64,000 bases of DNA, taken from positions 20,809-84,808 of the forward strand of contig JAAXHL010000065.1 of assembly GCA_012270865.1 (NCBI GenBank), written 5' to 3'. The stretch comes from Candidatus Poribacteria bacterium. GTDB taxonomy: Bacteria > Poribacteria > WGA-4E > WGA-3G. The translations under genes and the position numbers were made by a program. Of the stretch, positions 23,905 through 32,454 are shown in pieces. Position 1 is the stretch's first letter. Every line of letters begins with the position of its first letter. The notes under the pieces were generated by a model, which saw only the letters and a list, made by a program, of their open reading frames with translations, was not told where the DNA came from and made no database searches.

Positions 23905-24684
23905 TTAATAGGCATCCTTAATCGCGCCCCAGGTCATACTGAGTTTATCCTGTGGTTCGACGGGTAGGACGAGGTCTTCGACAGAATCGCCGATGAAGAG
24001 GTTATCGATGTAGACGAGTCCGTAGTTACCGAATTTACCGGTTTTGAAAGTTCCGTCTTCGCCTTCGGTTGCCGGATCGATTTTATCAAACGGCGTGTTA
24101 TCTTTCCGTTCTTTCAACTTGAAGGTGAATTTGTCGCCTTCAAGAACGAGTTGTGCGCGATACCAGACTTCAGGATCGTTTTCCACCACTCCGGCTTGGA
24201 CGAGCGCCCAACCGCCTTGCCGTTTGTAGAAATGATAATCTCGTCCACCTTGCCGCCGGTCACTGAGATAGAATTTTTCACCATCTTGGAAGCGGAAGAC
24301 GACACCCATGTAGAAGTCATCAGGGAACATCATATCCCATTCAGCGACGTAATCGCTCCAAGCTGCGTCCCCGACGACATAGATGGAGCCGCCGACATCG
24401 TGCCGTGAGTCGTTAGATGGGTTATCAGCGGTCGATAAGACCTTATTACTTGCTTTTTTTGGGTCGGCGACGACTTTAGCGGTTGTTTTGCCGTCGTGTC
24501 CGACTTCCCATTTGCTTGGTTCCGCACCGATACTATCTTTCTCAAAGTCGTCATGGAACAGTAGCACTGCCGATGCTTGTATTGCTATACTGAGGCACAG
24601 CATGGATATGGCGATTTTGAGAGGTAGTTTAACCTTTTGAGAAACTTGGCTGTATCGAAAAAGAGATAGATATTTGGAAATCAT
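23905..24684 (-). CDS. Secreted concanavalin-like protein
   Basis: A 259-residue protein. ATG at 24684 is chosen because AAGGAGAAG precedes it; a longer frame begins upstream without support. Residues 18-42 are hydrophobic (LPLKIAISMLCLSIAIQASA), a signal peptide. The rest is a beta-sandwich: LLFHDDFEKDSIGAEPSKW opens it, then SDYVAEWDMMFPDDFYMGVVFRF and YHFYKRQGGWALV, a pattern seen in DUF1080 / concanavalin-like lectin domains. It probably binds or acts on polysaccharide. It ends in PVEPQDKLSMTWGAIKDAY, the same tail as the LamG proteins at 18396 and 19354. It lies 15 bases upstream of the LarA-like gene's stop side and may be read from its own promoter. Confidence 0.8.
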   Translation of the reverse strand: MISKYLSLFRYSQVSQKVKLPLKIAISMLCLSIAIQASAVLLFHDDFEKDSIGAEPSKWEVGHDGKTTAKVVADPKKASNKVLSTADNPSNDSRHDVGGSIYVVGDAAWSDYVAEWDMMFPDDFYMGVVFRFQDGEKFYLSDRRQGGRDYHFYKRQGGWALVQAGVVENDPEVWYRAQLVLEGDKFTFKLKERKDNTPFDKIDPATEGEDGTFKTGKFGNYGLVYIDNLFIGDSVEDLVLPVEPQDKLSMTWGAIKDAY

Positions 24685-24772
24685 TTTCTTCTCCTTATTG
24701 AAGTGGACCGAGGTTCGATGAAGATTGAATGAACATTTCGGTAATCGTTCATAATCGCCGTCATGACGGATT

Positions 24773-24868
24773 GCGAGCACAAGAACAGAAAATCGCGAGC
24801 ACAAGAACAGAAAATCGCGAGCACAAGAACAGAAAATCGCGAGCACAAGAACAGAAAATCGCGAGCAC
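24773..24868. repeat. 22-bp direct tandem repeat, four copies
   Basis: A 22-base unit beginning GCGAGCACAAGAAC and ending AGAAAATC is repeated four times without change from 24773 to 24860, with a partial fifth copy. There are no spacers, so it is not CRISPR. The perfect identity suggests recent slippage. It lies between the starts and stops of two minus-strand genes and has no visible function. Confidence 0.9.
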
Positions 24869-24890
24869 AGCTCGCTCCTACCCTAAAAAG

Positions 24891-25643
24891 CTACTGTGCG
24901 ACGACTGGATTTTGCAGAACGCCGATGCCCTCAATCTCGATTTCGACGACATCACCGGCTTTTAAAGCAGTGGTTGTGCCGGGTGTGCCGGTAAAGATTG
25001 CATCCCCCGGTTCGAGCGTTATTGCTTGTGAGATGAAACTCACGATGGTTGTTACTGGAAAGATGAGGTCTGCGGTTGTCTGTTTCTGGACGACTTCGCC
25101 GTTAATACGGGTTTCTAATTGTGCGTCGGTGTAATCGACATCCGTAGCGATGATGGGACCTATGGGTCCGAAGGTATCCGATGCTTTGGCGCGCCACCAT
25201 TGTAAGTCGTTGCTCTGCCATGTGCGTGCGCTGACATCGTTGCCACAGGTCACGCCTAAAATGTTGGCGGCTGCTTCTTCTGGTGTCGCTTTTCGGGTCT
25301 GCTTTTTCATAATGACGACGAGTTCGCCTTCAGCATGTACATCATCGTCGCCGTCTGGTAATTCGATATTGCCGCCGGGGTTGTTAATACAGGAAGGCGT
25401 TTTGATGAAGATTTCGGGGTTCGTGGGTTCCGGGGCACCGTCTAAATGGCTCCGGTAATTCAAACCGACAGCTAACACCTTTGTCGGTGTTGTCGGTGCG
25501 AGGAGTTGGACATCCGCCAATGCGACGGTGTCGCCTGTTTCGCTATGTTCACCGAACGGGCACCCGGATAGCAGGCTCAGGCTCTCTCCTGAGACGATGC
25601 CATAACCGATTGTGCCGTTTAATTCATATCGTGCTAACTTCAT
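24891..25643 (-). CDS. Fumarylacetoacetate hydrolase family protein
   Basis: A 250-residue member of the FAH superfamily, which cleaves or decarboxylates 2-oxo acids such as acylpyruvates and catechol-degradation products. LAVGLNYRSHLD opens the core. FIKTPSCINNPGG and the metal ligands in HAEGELVVIM (E-x-E near residues 110-115) follow, then GVTCGNDVSARTWQ, and GDAIFTGTPG near the C-terminus. Length and motif order fit the short bacterial members (YcgM-like). The last strand VLQNPV is complete. Substrate is not defined by the context. Confidence 0.9.
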   Translation of the reverse strand: MKLARYELNGTIGYGIVSGESLSLLSGCPFGEHSETGDTVALADVQLLAPTTPTKVLAVGLNYRSHLDGAPEPTNPEIFIKTPSCINNPGGNIELPDGDDDVHAEGELVVIMKKQTRKATPEEAAANILGVTCGNDVSARTWQSNDLQWWRAKASDTFGPIGPIIATDVDYTDAQLETRINGEVVQKQTTADLIFPVTTIVSFISQAITLEPGDAIFTGTPGTTTALKAGDVVEIEIEGIGVLQNPVVAQ

Positions 25644-25818
25644 AGTGTCTCCTTTGTGATTTTCTGAAATGTTATCGTGTGCGTCGTAAGTTGAAGGTTG
25701 GTATATTTTACCTTGTGTATAAATGTGCTGTCAATGTATTTCTTGGGGATGGCTGTCGGAGACCGTCAAGGGTCAGTGATTCGTATCAAAGTTGAAGGCA
25801 TAGAGATGAAGGCGTAAT

Positions 25819-25847
25819 TTGACTTTATCCGCAAAATGTGGTATTAT
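25819..25847 (+). promoter_or_regulatory. Promoter upstream of argC
   Basis: TTGACT (25819-25824), a 17-base spacer and TATTAT (25842-25847) lie 135 bases before the argC start. The leader would be about 130 bases long and includes the hairpin GGGGTT-ACA-AACCCC (25912-25926). I see no known arginine operator or riboswitch in it. Confidence 0.6.
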
Positions 25848-25982
25848 TCCTACATAATATATGACTCCGTTAGGATTTACGTGTTTTTTGATTAGACGCT
25901 ATATAATGGGTGGGGTTACAAACCCCGCCTGCAAGCGGATTCGTATGGATCCTATTCGGAATAAAACATGCGGTGAATGTAA

Positions 25983-27029
25983 ATGATAAAAGTTGGAATT
26001 GTTGGTGCGTCGGGGTATAGCGGTAGCGAGTTGTTACGCTTTCTGGCGAACCACTCTGGCAAGCTGCAGGTAGTACTTTGTACGTCTGAAACATACTCGG
26101 GACAATGTGTTGAGAGTGTCCTTCCGAACCTTCGCGGTTTTCTATCCACCAAATTTGAAGCGTTGGATATTGAGTCCCTTAGGGATCGGGTAGATGTTGT
26201 TGTGCTTGCGGTTCCGCACAAGGTGGCGATGTCGTTTGCGCCGCAAATTCTGGCACAAGGTTTACGGGTTGTGGATTTCAGTGCGGACTATCGGCTCGGA
26301 GATGCGGACACTTATGAAGCGTGGTACCATGCTGAACATACAAGTGCTGAACTCATGCGACAGTCGGTCTATGGGTTGCCGGAACGGTATCGTGAGCAGA
26401 TTCGGGATGCCCAATTGGTTGCGAATCCGGGGTGTTATCCGACAAGTGCGATACTTGCGGCGATGCCGTTAGTTGCGCAAGGTGCGGTGGAATTGGATTC
26501 TATCATTGTTGACTCGAAATCAGGGATTTCGGGTGCCGGTCCGAAACCGAGCGAAAATACGCACTATCCGAATCGTGAGTCTAATGTTGTTGCTTATAAT
26601 ATCGGCGTGCATCGGCATACACCGGAGATTGAGCAGGAGTTAGGGGCTGTAGCGTCAGAAACCGAGGTGCGTGTGACATTTACACCACACCTTGTCCCGA
26701 TGACGCGAGGCATTCTCAGCACTGTTTATATGCGTCTCACCGAGGAGATGTCCACTGAAGCAGCCCTCGGTGTATATTCAAGTTTTTACGAGAATGAGCC
26801 GTTCGTTCGGGTGCTTCCGCCGAGTGCGTACCCGCAGACCAAGTCCGTACTGGGCAGTAATTATTGTGATATCGGGTTGGAAGTGGATACACGTACCCGC
26901 CGTGTCGTCGTCATGGCAGCGATTGACAACCTCGGTAAAGGTGCTGCCGGTGCTGTTGTGCAGAACCTTAACCTGATGTTCGGTTTCGATGAGACCGATG
27001 GGTTGAAAGTGCCGGGGATGATGCCTTAA
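25983..27029 (+). CDS. argC: N-acetyl-gamma-glutamyl-phosphate reductase
   Basis: A 348-residue enzyme of arginine biosynthesis that reduces N-acetylglutamyl phosphate with NADPH. The N-terminal Rossmann motif is GIVGASGYSGSELLRFL (residues 5-21). The catalytic cysteine lies in VANPGCYPTSAIL near residue 150. KSGISGAGPKPSENTHYPNRESN and HRHTPEIEQEL are typical of ArgC, as is TPHLVPMTRGIL. Length matches the family. No other arg genes are in the window, so it stands alone under its own promoter. Confidence 0.95.
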   Translation: MIKVGIVGASGYSGSELLRFLANHSGKLQVVLCTSETYSGQCVESVLPNLRGFLSTKFEALDIESLRDRVDVVVLAVPHKVAMSFAPQILAQGLRVVDFSADYRLGDADTYEAWYHAEHTSAELMRQSVYGLPERYREQIRDAQLVANPGCYPTSAILAAMPLVAQGAVELDSIIVDSKSGISGAGPKPSENTHYPNRESNVVAYNIGVHRHTPEIEQELGAVASETEVRVTFTPHLVPMTRGILSTVYMRLTEEMSTEAALGVYSSFYENEPFVRVLPPSAYPQTKSVLGSNYCDIGLEVDTRTRRVVVMAAIDNLGKGAAGAVVQNLNLMFGFDETDGLKVPGMMP

Positions 27030-27345
27030 TGGTTATAAGTTGTAAGTTAAGAGGTCTCCGAAGACTTTGTATTCCTTAGTAACCATTGTTATCCAATTGA
27101 AATCAAAAGGGAACAAAGAGACGTGAGGGATCAGAAACCAGACGAATAACTTATAACTAACGTGAGTTTGATAAAAGTTGGACTTATGTAGCGTTCACTG
27201 TTAATTTACGCTGTATACGCCACAAACTAACAGTTTGTGCTACGATTCACGGTTCTGTGATGCGGAAATAGACCACGCAACCCATCCGAAATGATTAATC
27301 AAACTGGCGTTATAACTAACAACTTATAACCACTTGGAGATTATT
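27030..27345. other. Intergenic repeat region between argC and lpxB
   Basis: No gene is visible. GGTTATAAGTTGTAAGTTAAG near 27030 is matched by AACTTATAACTAAC near 27150 and again near 27310, so two palindromic units of the TAACTG/TTATAAG kind frame the region. In between, CACAAACT-AAC-AGTTTGTG (27221-27239) is a hairpin also found inside the MITE at 19221-19340. The right end holds the lpxB ribosome site GGAG at 27336. Confidence 0.6.
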
Positions 27346-28515
27346 GTGCCGAAAGTTATGATTGTTGCTGGGGAACCGTCTGGTGACTTGCACGCCTCTC
27401 ATGTTGTGCACCGACTTAAGATGCTTTGCCCCGACATAACGCTCTTCGGCATGGGTGGCGACCAGATGGAAGCGGCATCGGTGAAACTTGATTTTCATAT
27501 CCGAGATTCCGCTGTCATGGGTTTTGCTGATGTGGTCACTGTCCTTCCGATGTTCCTTCGGAAACAGGCGTATCTGAAGCGACGTATCCGTGAGGAGCGT
27601 CCGGATGTGCTTCTCCTTGTGGATTTTGCTGAGTTCAATATGCCGTTAGCCAAATTTGCTCGTGGGTGCGGGGTGTCGGTTGTCTATTACATTCCGCCGA
27701 AAGCGTGGGCATGGCGTGCGGGTCGCGCGAAGAAACTGGCGGGATCGGCAGATGTTGTCGCTGCCATTTTCCCTTTTGAAGCGGAGTTTTACCGGGATGC
27801 TGGTGCAAATGCGGAATTCGTTGGGCATCCGCTTGTCGATTTTGCAAAGACTTCGCTAACGGTGTGCGAGGCGCGAGAGCGTTTGGGTTTGTGTGATGCG
27901 GATGATCGAGACGCGCCTGTTATCGCGTTAATGCCGGGGAGCCGGCGTTCGGAAATTCGCCACATCCTACCGGTTATGCTGGAAGCCGCTGCGAACATTG
28001 CGGCGGTCTATCCGAAGGCGCGATGGATACTTCCGTTAGCACCCGGAATTTCACGTGAAAGTATTGCGGAACATCATAAGGGAAACCGAGTCACCCATCC
28101 CGTACAGCCCCCGTCCATTGAGATTGTCGAAAATCAGACGTATACAGCGATGCGAGCGTCAACTCTGTTGTTGGTTACCTCCGGTACAGCGACGCTTGAA
28201 GCCACATGTATCGGTACACCGATGATTATCCTTTTTCGGACAGCCTCCGTCAATTGGCATATCATCAAGAGGTTGACCCCACTGAATCGGAGCGGACTTC
28301 CGAACCTTATCGCTGGACGTGATATTGTTCCGGAATTGCTACAGACAGCGTTGACACCGGATGCTTTGACGGCGTTGGCACTCGATTTTCTGCGGCATCC
28401 AGAGAAACGTGAAGAACAGCGTGAGTCCCTTCAAGCAGTATATGCGCAGCTTGGAGCAGCAGGTGCTGCTGAACGCACTGCTGAGTTGGTTTTTTTGCAT
28501 ATTCGCCGGGCGTGA
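27346..28515 (+). CDS. lpxB: Lipid-A-disaccharide synthase
   Basis: A 389-residue glycosyltransferase that joins UDP-diacylglucosamine and lipid X to form the lipid A disaccharide at the inner membrane. GTG at 27346 is chosen: GGAG lies 6 bases before it, and the protein then starts VPKVMIVAGEPSGDLHASHV, as in the family. Further typical segments are FGMGGDQMEAA, DVLLLVDFAEFNMPLAKFAR and VVYYIPPKAWAWRAGRAKKL. ALMPGSRRSEI and SGTATLEATCIGTPMII complete the nucleotide site. lpxK follows after about 90 bases, so late lipid A steps are grouped here. Confidence 0.95.
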   Translation: MPKVMIVAGEPSGDLHASHVVHRLKMLCPDITLFGMGGDQMEAASVKLDFHIRDSAVMGFADVVTVLPMFLRKQAYLKRRIREERPDVLLLVDFAEFNMPLAKFARGCGVSVVYYIPPKAWAWRAGRAKKLAGSADVVAAIFPFEAEFYRDAGANAEFVGHPLVDFAKTSLTVCEARERLGLCDADDRDAPVIALMPGSRRSEIRHILPVMLEAAANIAAVYPKARWILPLAPGISRESIAEHHKGNRVTHPVQPPSIEIVENQTYTAMRASTLLLVTSGTATLEATCIGTPMIILFRTASVNWHIIKRLTPLNRSGLPNLIAGRDIVPELLQTALTPDALTALALDFLRHPEKREEQRESLQAVYAQLGAAGAAERTAELVFLHIRRA

Positions 28516-28602
28516 ATGTGGACCGTTGGTAGGATAACAGTTTTCGCTTAAGACCCGCACGCGCCGTTGTTGCGTGCTGCCGGCAGTTATGAACAACTTC
28601 TA

Positions 28603-29832
28603 ATGAAACTCACACACGCTTTCGACCTTGCCACGTTCCAGAAAAGGCTTCTTGCCAGTCCTATACGCTTCTTATTAATTCCCCTGAGTTGGTTATATGG
28701 TTTAGTCGTTTGGATACGGAACTGGCTTTATGCGGTTGGTGTGTTTAAAGCGCGCAAGTTGCCGTGTCGAGTGATTAGTGTCGGTAATATCGCTGTTGGT
28801 GGAACGGGAAAGACCCCTGCTGTTATTGCTATTGCGAAACGTCTTCAGGAGAAGGGTGTCCGTGTCGCTATTTTGCTGCGCGGGTATAAACGTACGTCTC
28901 GCGAGCAGGTAACGGTCGTCTCAGACGGTGAACGGGTGCGTGCCACCTTAAAAGAGAGCGGCGATGAAGCGTATATGTTGGCGAGGCATCTCAACGGTAT
29001 TCCGATTGTCGTCGGTCGTCAACGGTATCAGGCGGGCCGGGTTGCCCTTGAACGTTTTGATGTGGATGTCCTGCTTCTTGATGATGGGTTCCAACACCGG
29101 CAGCTTGCGCGTGATGTCGATATTCTTACCGTGCCTGCGTATTCAGTTGCGTCCGAACATCCTTTGAGAAATAGAGCGAAATTATTACCTGCGGGGACCT
29201 TGCGCGAACCTTGGACGGCTCTCCGACGTGCGGATATTATCCTGTTGACGCATACAGACGCAGAAGAAGTTACCAGTTACCAGTTACCAGTTACCAGAAA
29301 GAGGACTCTTAACTTTGACCGAGAACGCGCGCATATTCTTAAACATCGGAAATCGCGTTCTCGGTCAACACTGGCCACTGGCCACCGGAAACTGGTCCAG
29401 CGGTTCGCACCGAACGCGCTGATTTTGGCGAGTGTCCACCAACCTGTGCGTCTCTATCCGTTAGCTCCGAAACAAGGTTTTGAGGTGTCGGAGTCTCTCC
29501 ACGTTGAGGAGACACTTGAAGGGAAACGGATTCTTGCTGTCTGCGGGATAGGAGACCCAGATGCGTTTGTTTCAACACTTCAGCGATATTCGCCAGAGCA
29601 TGTGGCACTGTTGGCGTTCTCGGATCATCACGTTTATACTGAGCGAGACATCGCGGAGATAGATGCCGCGTTTAAGACATCGCGATCGGATCTGATTGTC
29701 ACAACACAGAAGGATGAACAGAAGTTGGTGGGACTTGTGGCGGATCGGGAATTTGTGATAATCGTCCTTGAGATCGCTTTGGTTATTAAGGACGGGGTTG
29801 AGAAGTTTGATGAGGTGTTGTTGGGTTGTTAA
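28603..29832 (+). CDS. lpxK: Tetraacyldisaccharide 4'-kinase, with repeat insertion
   Basis: A 409-residue membrane-associated kinase that phosphorylates the lipid A disaccharide. The N-terminus is hydrophobic (LIPLSWLYGLVVWIRNWLY). The P-loop is SVGNIAVGGTGKTPAVIAIA (near residues 55-75). VLLLDDGFQHRQLARDVDIL is the typical metal/substrate region, and SDHHVYTERDI and TTQKDEQKL close the fold. Between HTDAEE and APNALILASVHQP lies a stretch of about 42 residues rich in K, R, S and T that LpxK proteins lack; it is encoded by a palindromic repeat (29272-29395). The frame stays open, so the enzyme may still work. ATG at 28603 has only a weak ribosome site. Confidence 0.92.
   Translation: MKLTHAFDLATFQKRLLASPIRFLLIPLSWLYGLVVWIRNWLYAVGVFKARKLPCRVISVGNIAVGGTGKTPAVIAIAKRLQEKGVRVAILLRGYKRTSREQVTVVSDGERVRATLKESGDEAYMLARHLNGIPIVVGRQRYQAGRVALERFDVDVLLLDDGFQHRQLARDVDILTVPAYSVASEHPLRNRAKLLPAGTLREPWTALRRADIILLTHTDAEEVTSYQLPVTRKRTLNFDRERAHILKHRKSRSRSTLATGHRKLVQRFAPNALILASVHQPVRLYPLAPKQGFEVSESLHVEETLEGKRILAVCGIGDPDAFVSTLQRYSPEHVALLAFSDHHVYTERDIAEIDAAFKTSRSDLIVTTQKDEQKLVGLVADREFVIIVLEIALVIKDGVEKFDEVLLGC
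29272..29395. repeat. Palindromic repeat inserted in frame within lpxK
   Basis: Tandem TTACCAG units (29277-29297) begin the element. A perfect 15-bp inverted repeat follows, TTGACCGAGAACGCG (29315-29329) and CGCGTTCTCGGTCAA (29354-29368), and ACTGGCCACTGGCCACC closes it. The outer arms pair imperfectly. It adds about 42 codons to lpxK without a stop. Confidence 0.85.
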
Positions 29833-29845
29833 TCTTTGGGTTTCG

Positions 29846-29882
29846 GTGCGGTTGGGAAACCGCACCTACCGAGTCTGGGAGA
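29846..29882. repeat. Dispersed hairpin repeat, copy 1
   Basis: GGTGCGGTT-GGG-AAACCGCACC forms a hairpin and is followed by TACCGAGTCTGGG. A related copy with GGTTCGGTT / AACCGAACC and TACCGGTCTGGG lies at 50739-50778. This copy sits between two convergent genes and might help terminate transcription, but there is no T-run. Confidence 0.65.
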
Positions 29883-29889
29883 ACAGGAA

Positions 29890-32442
29890 TTAGGCGAGTC
29901 GTTGGTTTGTAACGCCTCGCTGTGGTTTGCGTGGGGAACGTTGTTTGTCGATCCATTTGACAGAGAAGTGGAGCAGGTTTTCCATAATTTTATCGTTGAT
30001 TCTCACATCCTCTTCTGTCTCATTTTTCAAACTGGTGACGATGTATAGTCCCTTCTGGAACGGCAGGAGAAGAAGTGCGGATGCGTCTTCAAACTCGTCT
30101 GGGAGTCCAGCTGCGGCGATGTTGGTTTTCGCGAGGGATGTCCATTTTCGGAGCGGATCGAGCCACATATCATCGAGTCGGATGAGGGGTTGATCCATAG
30201 CGTTTGGATCGACGTGTTGGTTTCCGTTTAGTGGATTCGGGTGTTGAAAGATCCGTGAGCGTTTTCCTTGTGATGTCGGGAACAGTTCATAAGTTTCGTC
30301 GCACTCGATGCCGGTGAGGGGTTCGGGTATCCATCCGGTTCCACGGCGCTGTTTGGCACTGGCTTTGACATCTTGTCCGGAGACGATGACGACTCCGCCT
30401 TGGCTGACGAAGTTTTTGATACGATGTTCGGCATCAATGTTAAGTCGATAGCCGGCTTTGTAGACTTCACCGTTCCCGATCCATAAGATATCGGTTTTCG
30501 GGAGTCGGTCGGTTCGTAAATCTCGGACTTCGCTATAGAGTATATGGTGTTCCTGAATGTACTCGAAACGTTCAAGGACAGGGTACTCTACTGTAGATGT
30601 GTTCCCTGTGAGTGCCATGAGTTTGAGTGGCATCGCTATTTGTATTTCTGATCGTGTGACACCTGGGACTCTGGTGACTCCGGTATCAGGTTTGAAGAAT
30701 TTGCTGTTAACGACAGCGTTTATGCTGCCTGCGATTCGGTTTCGGATCAGTTTTCTGCGACGTTTGCGTTGCTCTGTCGTATTTAGCGTTCGTGCCTGCG
30801 GATAGACGAGCGGTGCTAACGCCTCGTGCCGAATAGCATTTTCGTGTATCTGCTCAACGATAGCGGCGTGTGCGGTAATCTTGGCACGGTTTGTTGGTAT
30901 GAGTCTTTTGTGGAGCGGGAACCCGCGGCGGAATCTGTTGTCAAAACTGCGGAAGGCATCTTCGATATCCCACCGTCGGCTATAACTGGTGTCAATTGTT
31001 TTCAGATCGATGCGTTCTTCGTTGACGTTGGTTACATATCCGTGAACGACGTTTACACCGTGGATGGGTTTGCCCTCTTTATCTGCGATGGCGACGTCCT
31101 CTTTATCGCTCATATCTAAGATGGCATCTGTCAATCCGCTGAGGCTGAAGAGTTCTGGTTGGTATTTTTCTGCGCTTTCGATAATCGTGCAGGATGTTCG
31201 TGGAAAGATGATATCGGCATCTCGGAAAGAGCGAAAGCTGACCCTAAACTTCTTATAGTTTTTTATCGTGAGGTGTTGCGGTTGGGCGACGCGCTCAAAC
31301 GGTCCGACTTTATGCCTGGCGACCGGTTGGACACGGAGTTTCTGAACGCTGAATGGTTGGATGTGATAGTGTTTAAACTCGGCGTTCCACCCCCATTCGG
31401 GTGCTCCGTCAAAAAACACGAATTGCCCAAGTCGGATATGATAGGGTGTATTGTTTTCAAAGACGAGAAAATATCCGTTTTTGTCGTCGCCTTCGGCGCG
31501 GCATCTTAAACCGCGGTCGTCGCGTCGGTTCAGTGCATTTAAGTTGTGCTTATACTCAATTTCATATCCCCAATCATCTTTGTATCCGTTGTTATCTCCA
31601 TCTTTGACTTCCATCAAAGCGATGTGCTTATTATTATAGTCTTTGAGGATAGCGGTATATTCGCCCGTTGCTGTGCGAACTTTAATGCGGGTGCCGACGA
31701 GGCGTTCAATTAGCCGGTCATAGGTTTCCTGCTCTTCGAGGTAGTCGGCAGATTCATCAAGTTCGTTAAGTCCGGTAATATCTGCGTTATTTCTATTGAG
31801 TGCTTCTTGGTATACTTTGTTATACTCTTGAAACCGTCCGCCTACACTTTTCTTAACACTTTCAAAGACCATACTGATAGCACTTTTTGATGCTTCACTG
31901 AGAGCGACGAACATATTTCGGATTTTCCGCCGCATTTTGTAGAGGAGGGGTGGGTGGTAGACGCGCTCGAGTTCCCATGCGCGTTCCTGTAGTTCGCGTT
32001 CGTTCATCGCGTCGTAGTAACGGATATACGCGACAATTTTTTCTTCGCGCTCTTTGTTCGTGAAGATATAACTCGGTGCTTGCCCACGTTGTCTGGATTC
32101 TTCGGAGATAATTTCCATGCCTTTCAACTCAAGCCGCATTGTACCTCGATACAGTTTGCCGTCCTTCAGTTGAAAAACGACGTATTTGTTAAGGAGCGTC
32201 TTTAGGAGTTTATCTTTCCGAAAGAGTCCAATGATGTAGAAAAGACCACTGAAAACGAAGACAATTAGGATGACGGTGCCGTAGAGTTGGACGCGTGACC
32301 AGATACTACGCGCACCTTCTGCTACAGCGTCGGCGGCAGCTTCTTCTTGCGCGAAGACTGCCGGTAAAATCGTGACAAAGAGAACGACGACAATTAGTAT
32401 GCACGACCAAAGGCGTTGTGTTGTGCGTGTGTTTTTGAACAT
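29890..32442 (-). CDS. Large membrane-anchored protein of unknown function
   Basis: An 850-residue protein with a signal peptide (LWSCILIVVVLFVTILPAVFA, about residues 10-31) and one more membrane segment (YGTVILIVFVFSGLFYIIGLF, about 54-75). After it, KYVVFQLKDGKLYRGTMRLELKG and later GTRIKVRTATGEYTAILKDY look like small beta-barrel (Sm-like) modules. The C-terminal 250 residues (DILWIGNGEVYKAGYRLNIDAE, VSQGGVVIVSGQD) resemble glutamine-amidotransferase-like folds used as non-enzymatic domains, without the catalytic cysteine. I do not recognise the whole protein. It follows the TIM-barrel isomerase gene by 12 bases. It probably sits in the inner membrane with most mass on one side. Confidence 0.7.
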   Translation of the reverse strand: MFKNTRTTQRLWSCILIVVVLFVTILPAVFAQEEAAADAVAEGARSIWSRVQLYGTVILIVFVFSGLFYIIGLFRKDKLLKTLLNKYVVFQLKDGKLYRGTMRLELKGMEIISEESRQRGQAPSYIFTNKEREEKIVAYIRYYDAMNERELQERAWELERVYHPPLLYKMRRKIRNMFVALSEASKSAISMVFESVKKSVGGRFQEYNKVYQEALNRNNADITGLNELDESADYLEEQETYDRLIERLVGTRIKVRTATGEYTAILKDYNNKHIALMEVKDGDNNGYKDDWGYEIEYKHNLNALNRRDDRGLRCRAEGDDKNGYFLVFENNTPYHIRLGQFVFFDGAPEWGWNAEFKHYHIQPFSVQKLRVQPVARHKVGPFERVAQPQHLTIKNYKKFRVSFRSFRDADIIFPRTSCTIIESAEKYQPELFSLSGLTDAILDMSDKEDVAIADKEGKPIHGVNVVHGYVTNVNEERIDLKTIDTSYSRRWDIEDAFRSFDNRFRRGFPLHKRLIPTNRAKITAHAAIVEQIHENAIRHEALAPLVYPQARTLNTTEQRKRRRKLIRNRIAGSINAVVNSKFFKPDTGVTRVPGVTRSEIQIAMPLKLMALTGNTSTVEYPVLERFEYIQEHHILYSEVRDLRTDRLPKTDILWIGNGEVYKAGYRLNIDAEHRIKNFVSQGGVVIVSGQDVKASAKQRRGTGWIPEPLTGIECDETYELFPTSQGKRSRIFQHPNPLNGNQHVDPNAMDQPLIRLDDMWLDPLRKWTSLAKTNIAAAGLPDEFEDASALLLLPFQKGLYIVTSLKNETEEDVRINDKIMENLLHFSVKWIDKQRSPRKPQRGVTNQRLA

Positions 32443-32454
32443 CTGTTCAACCTC

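Noticed and set aside
24773..24868. CRISPR or coding repeat
   Set aside because: Units are 22 bases and directly joined with no spacers. Frames that run through it lack ribosome sites and end at random.
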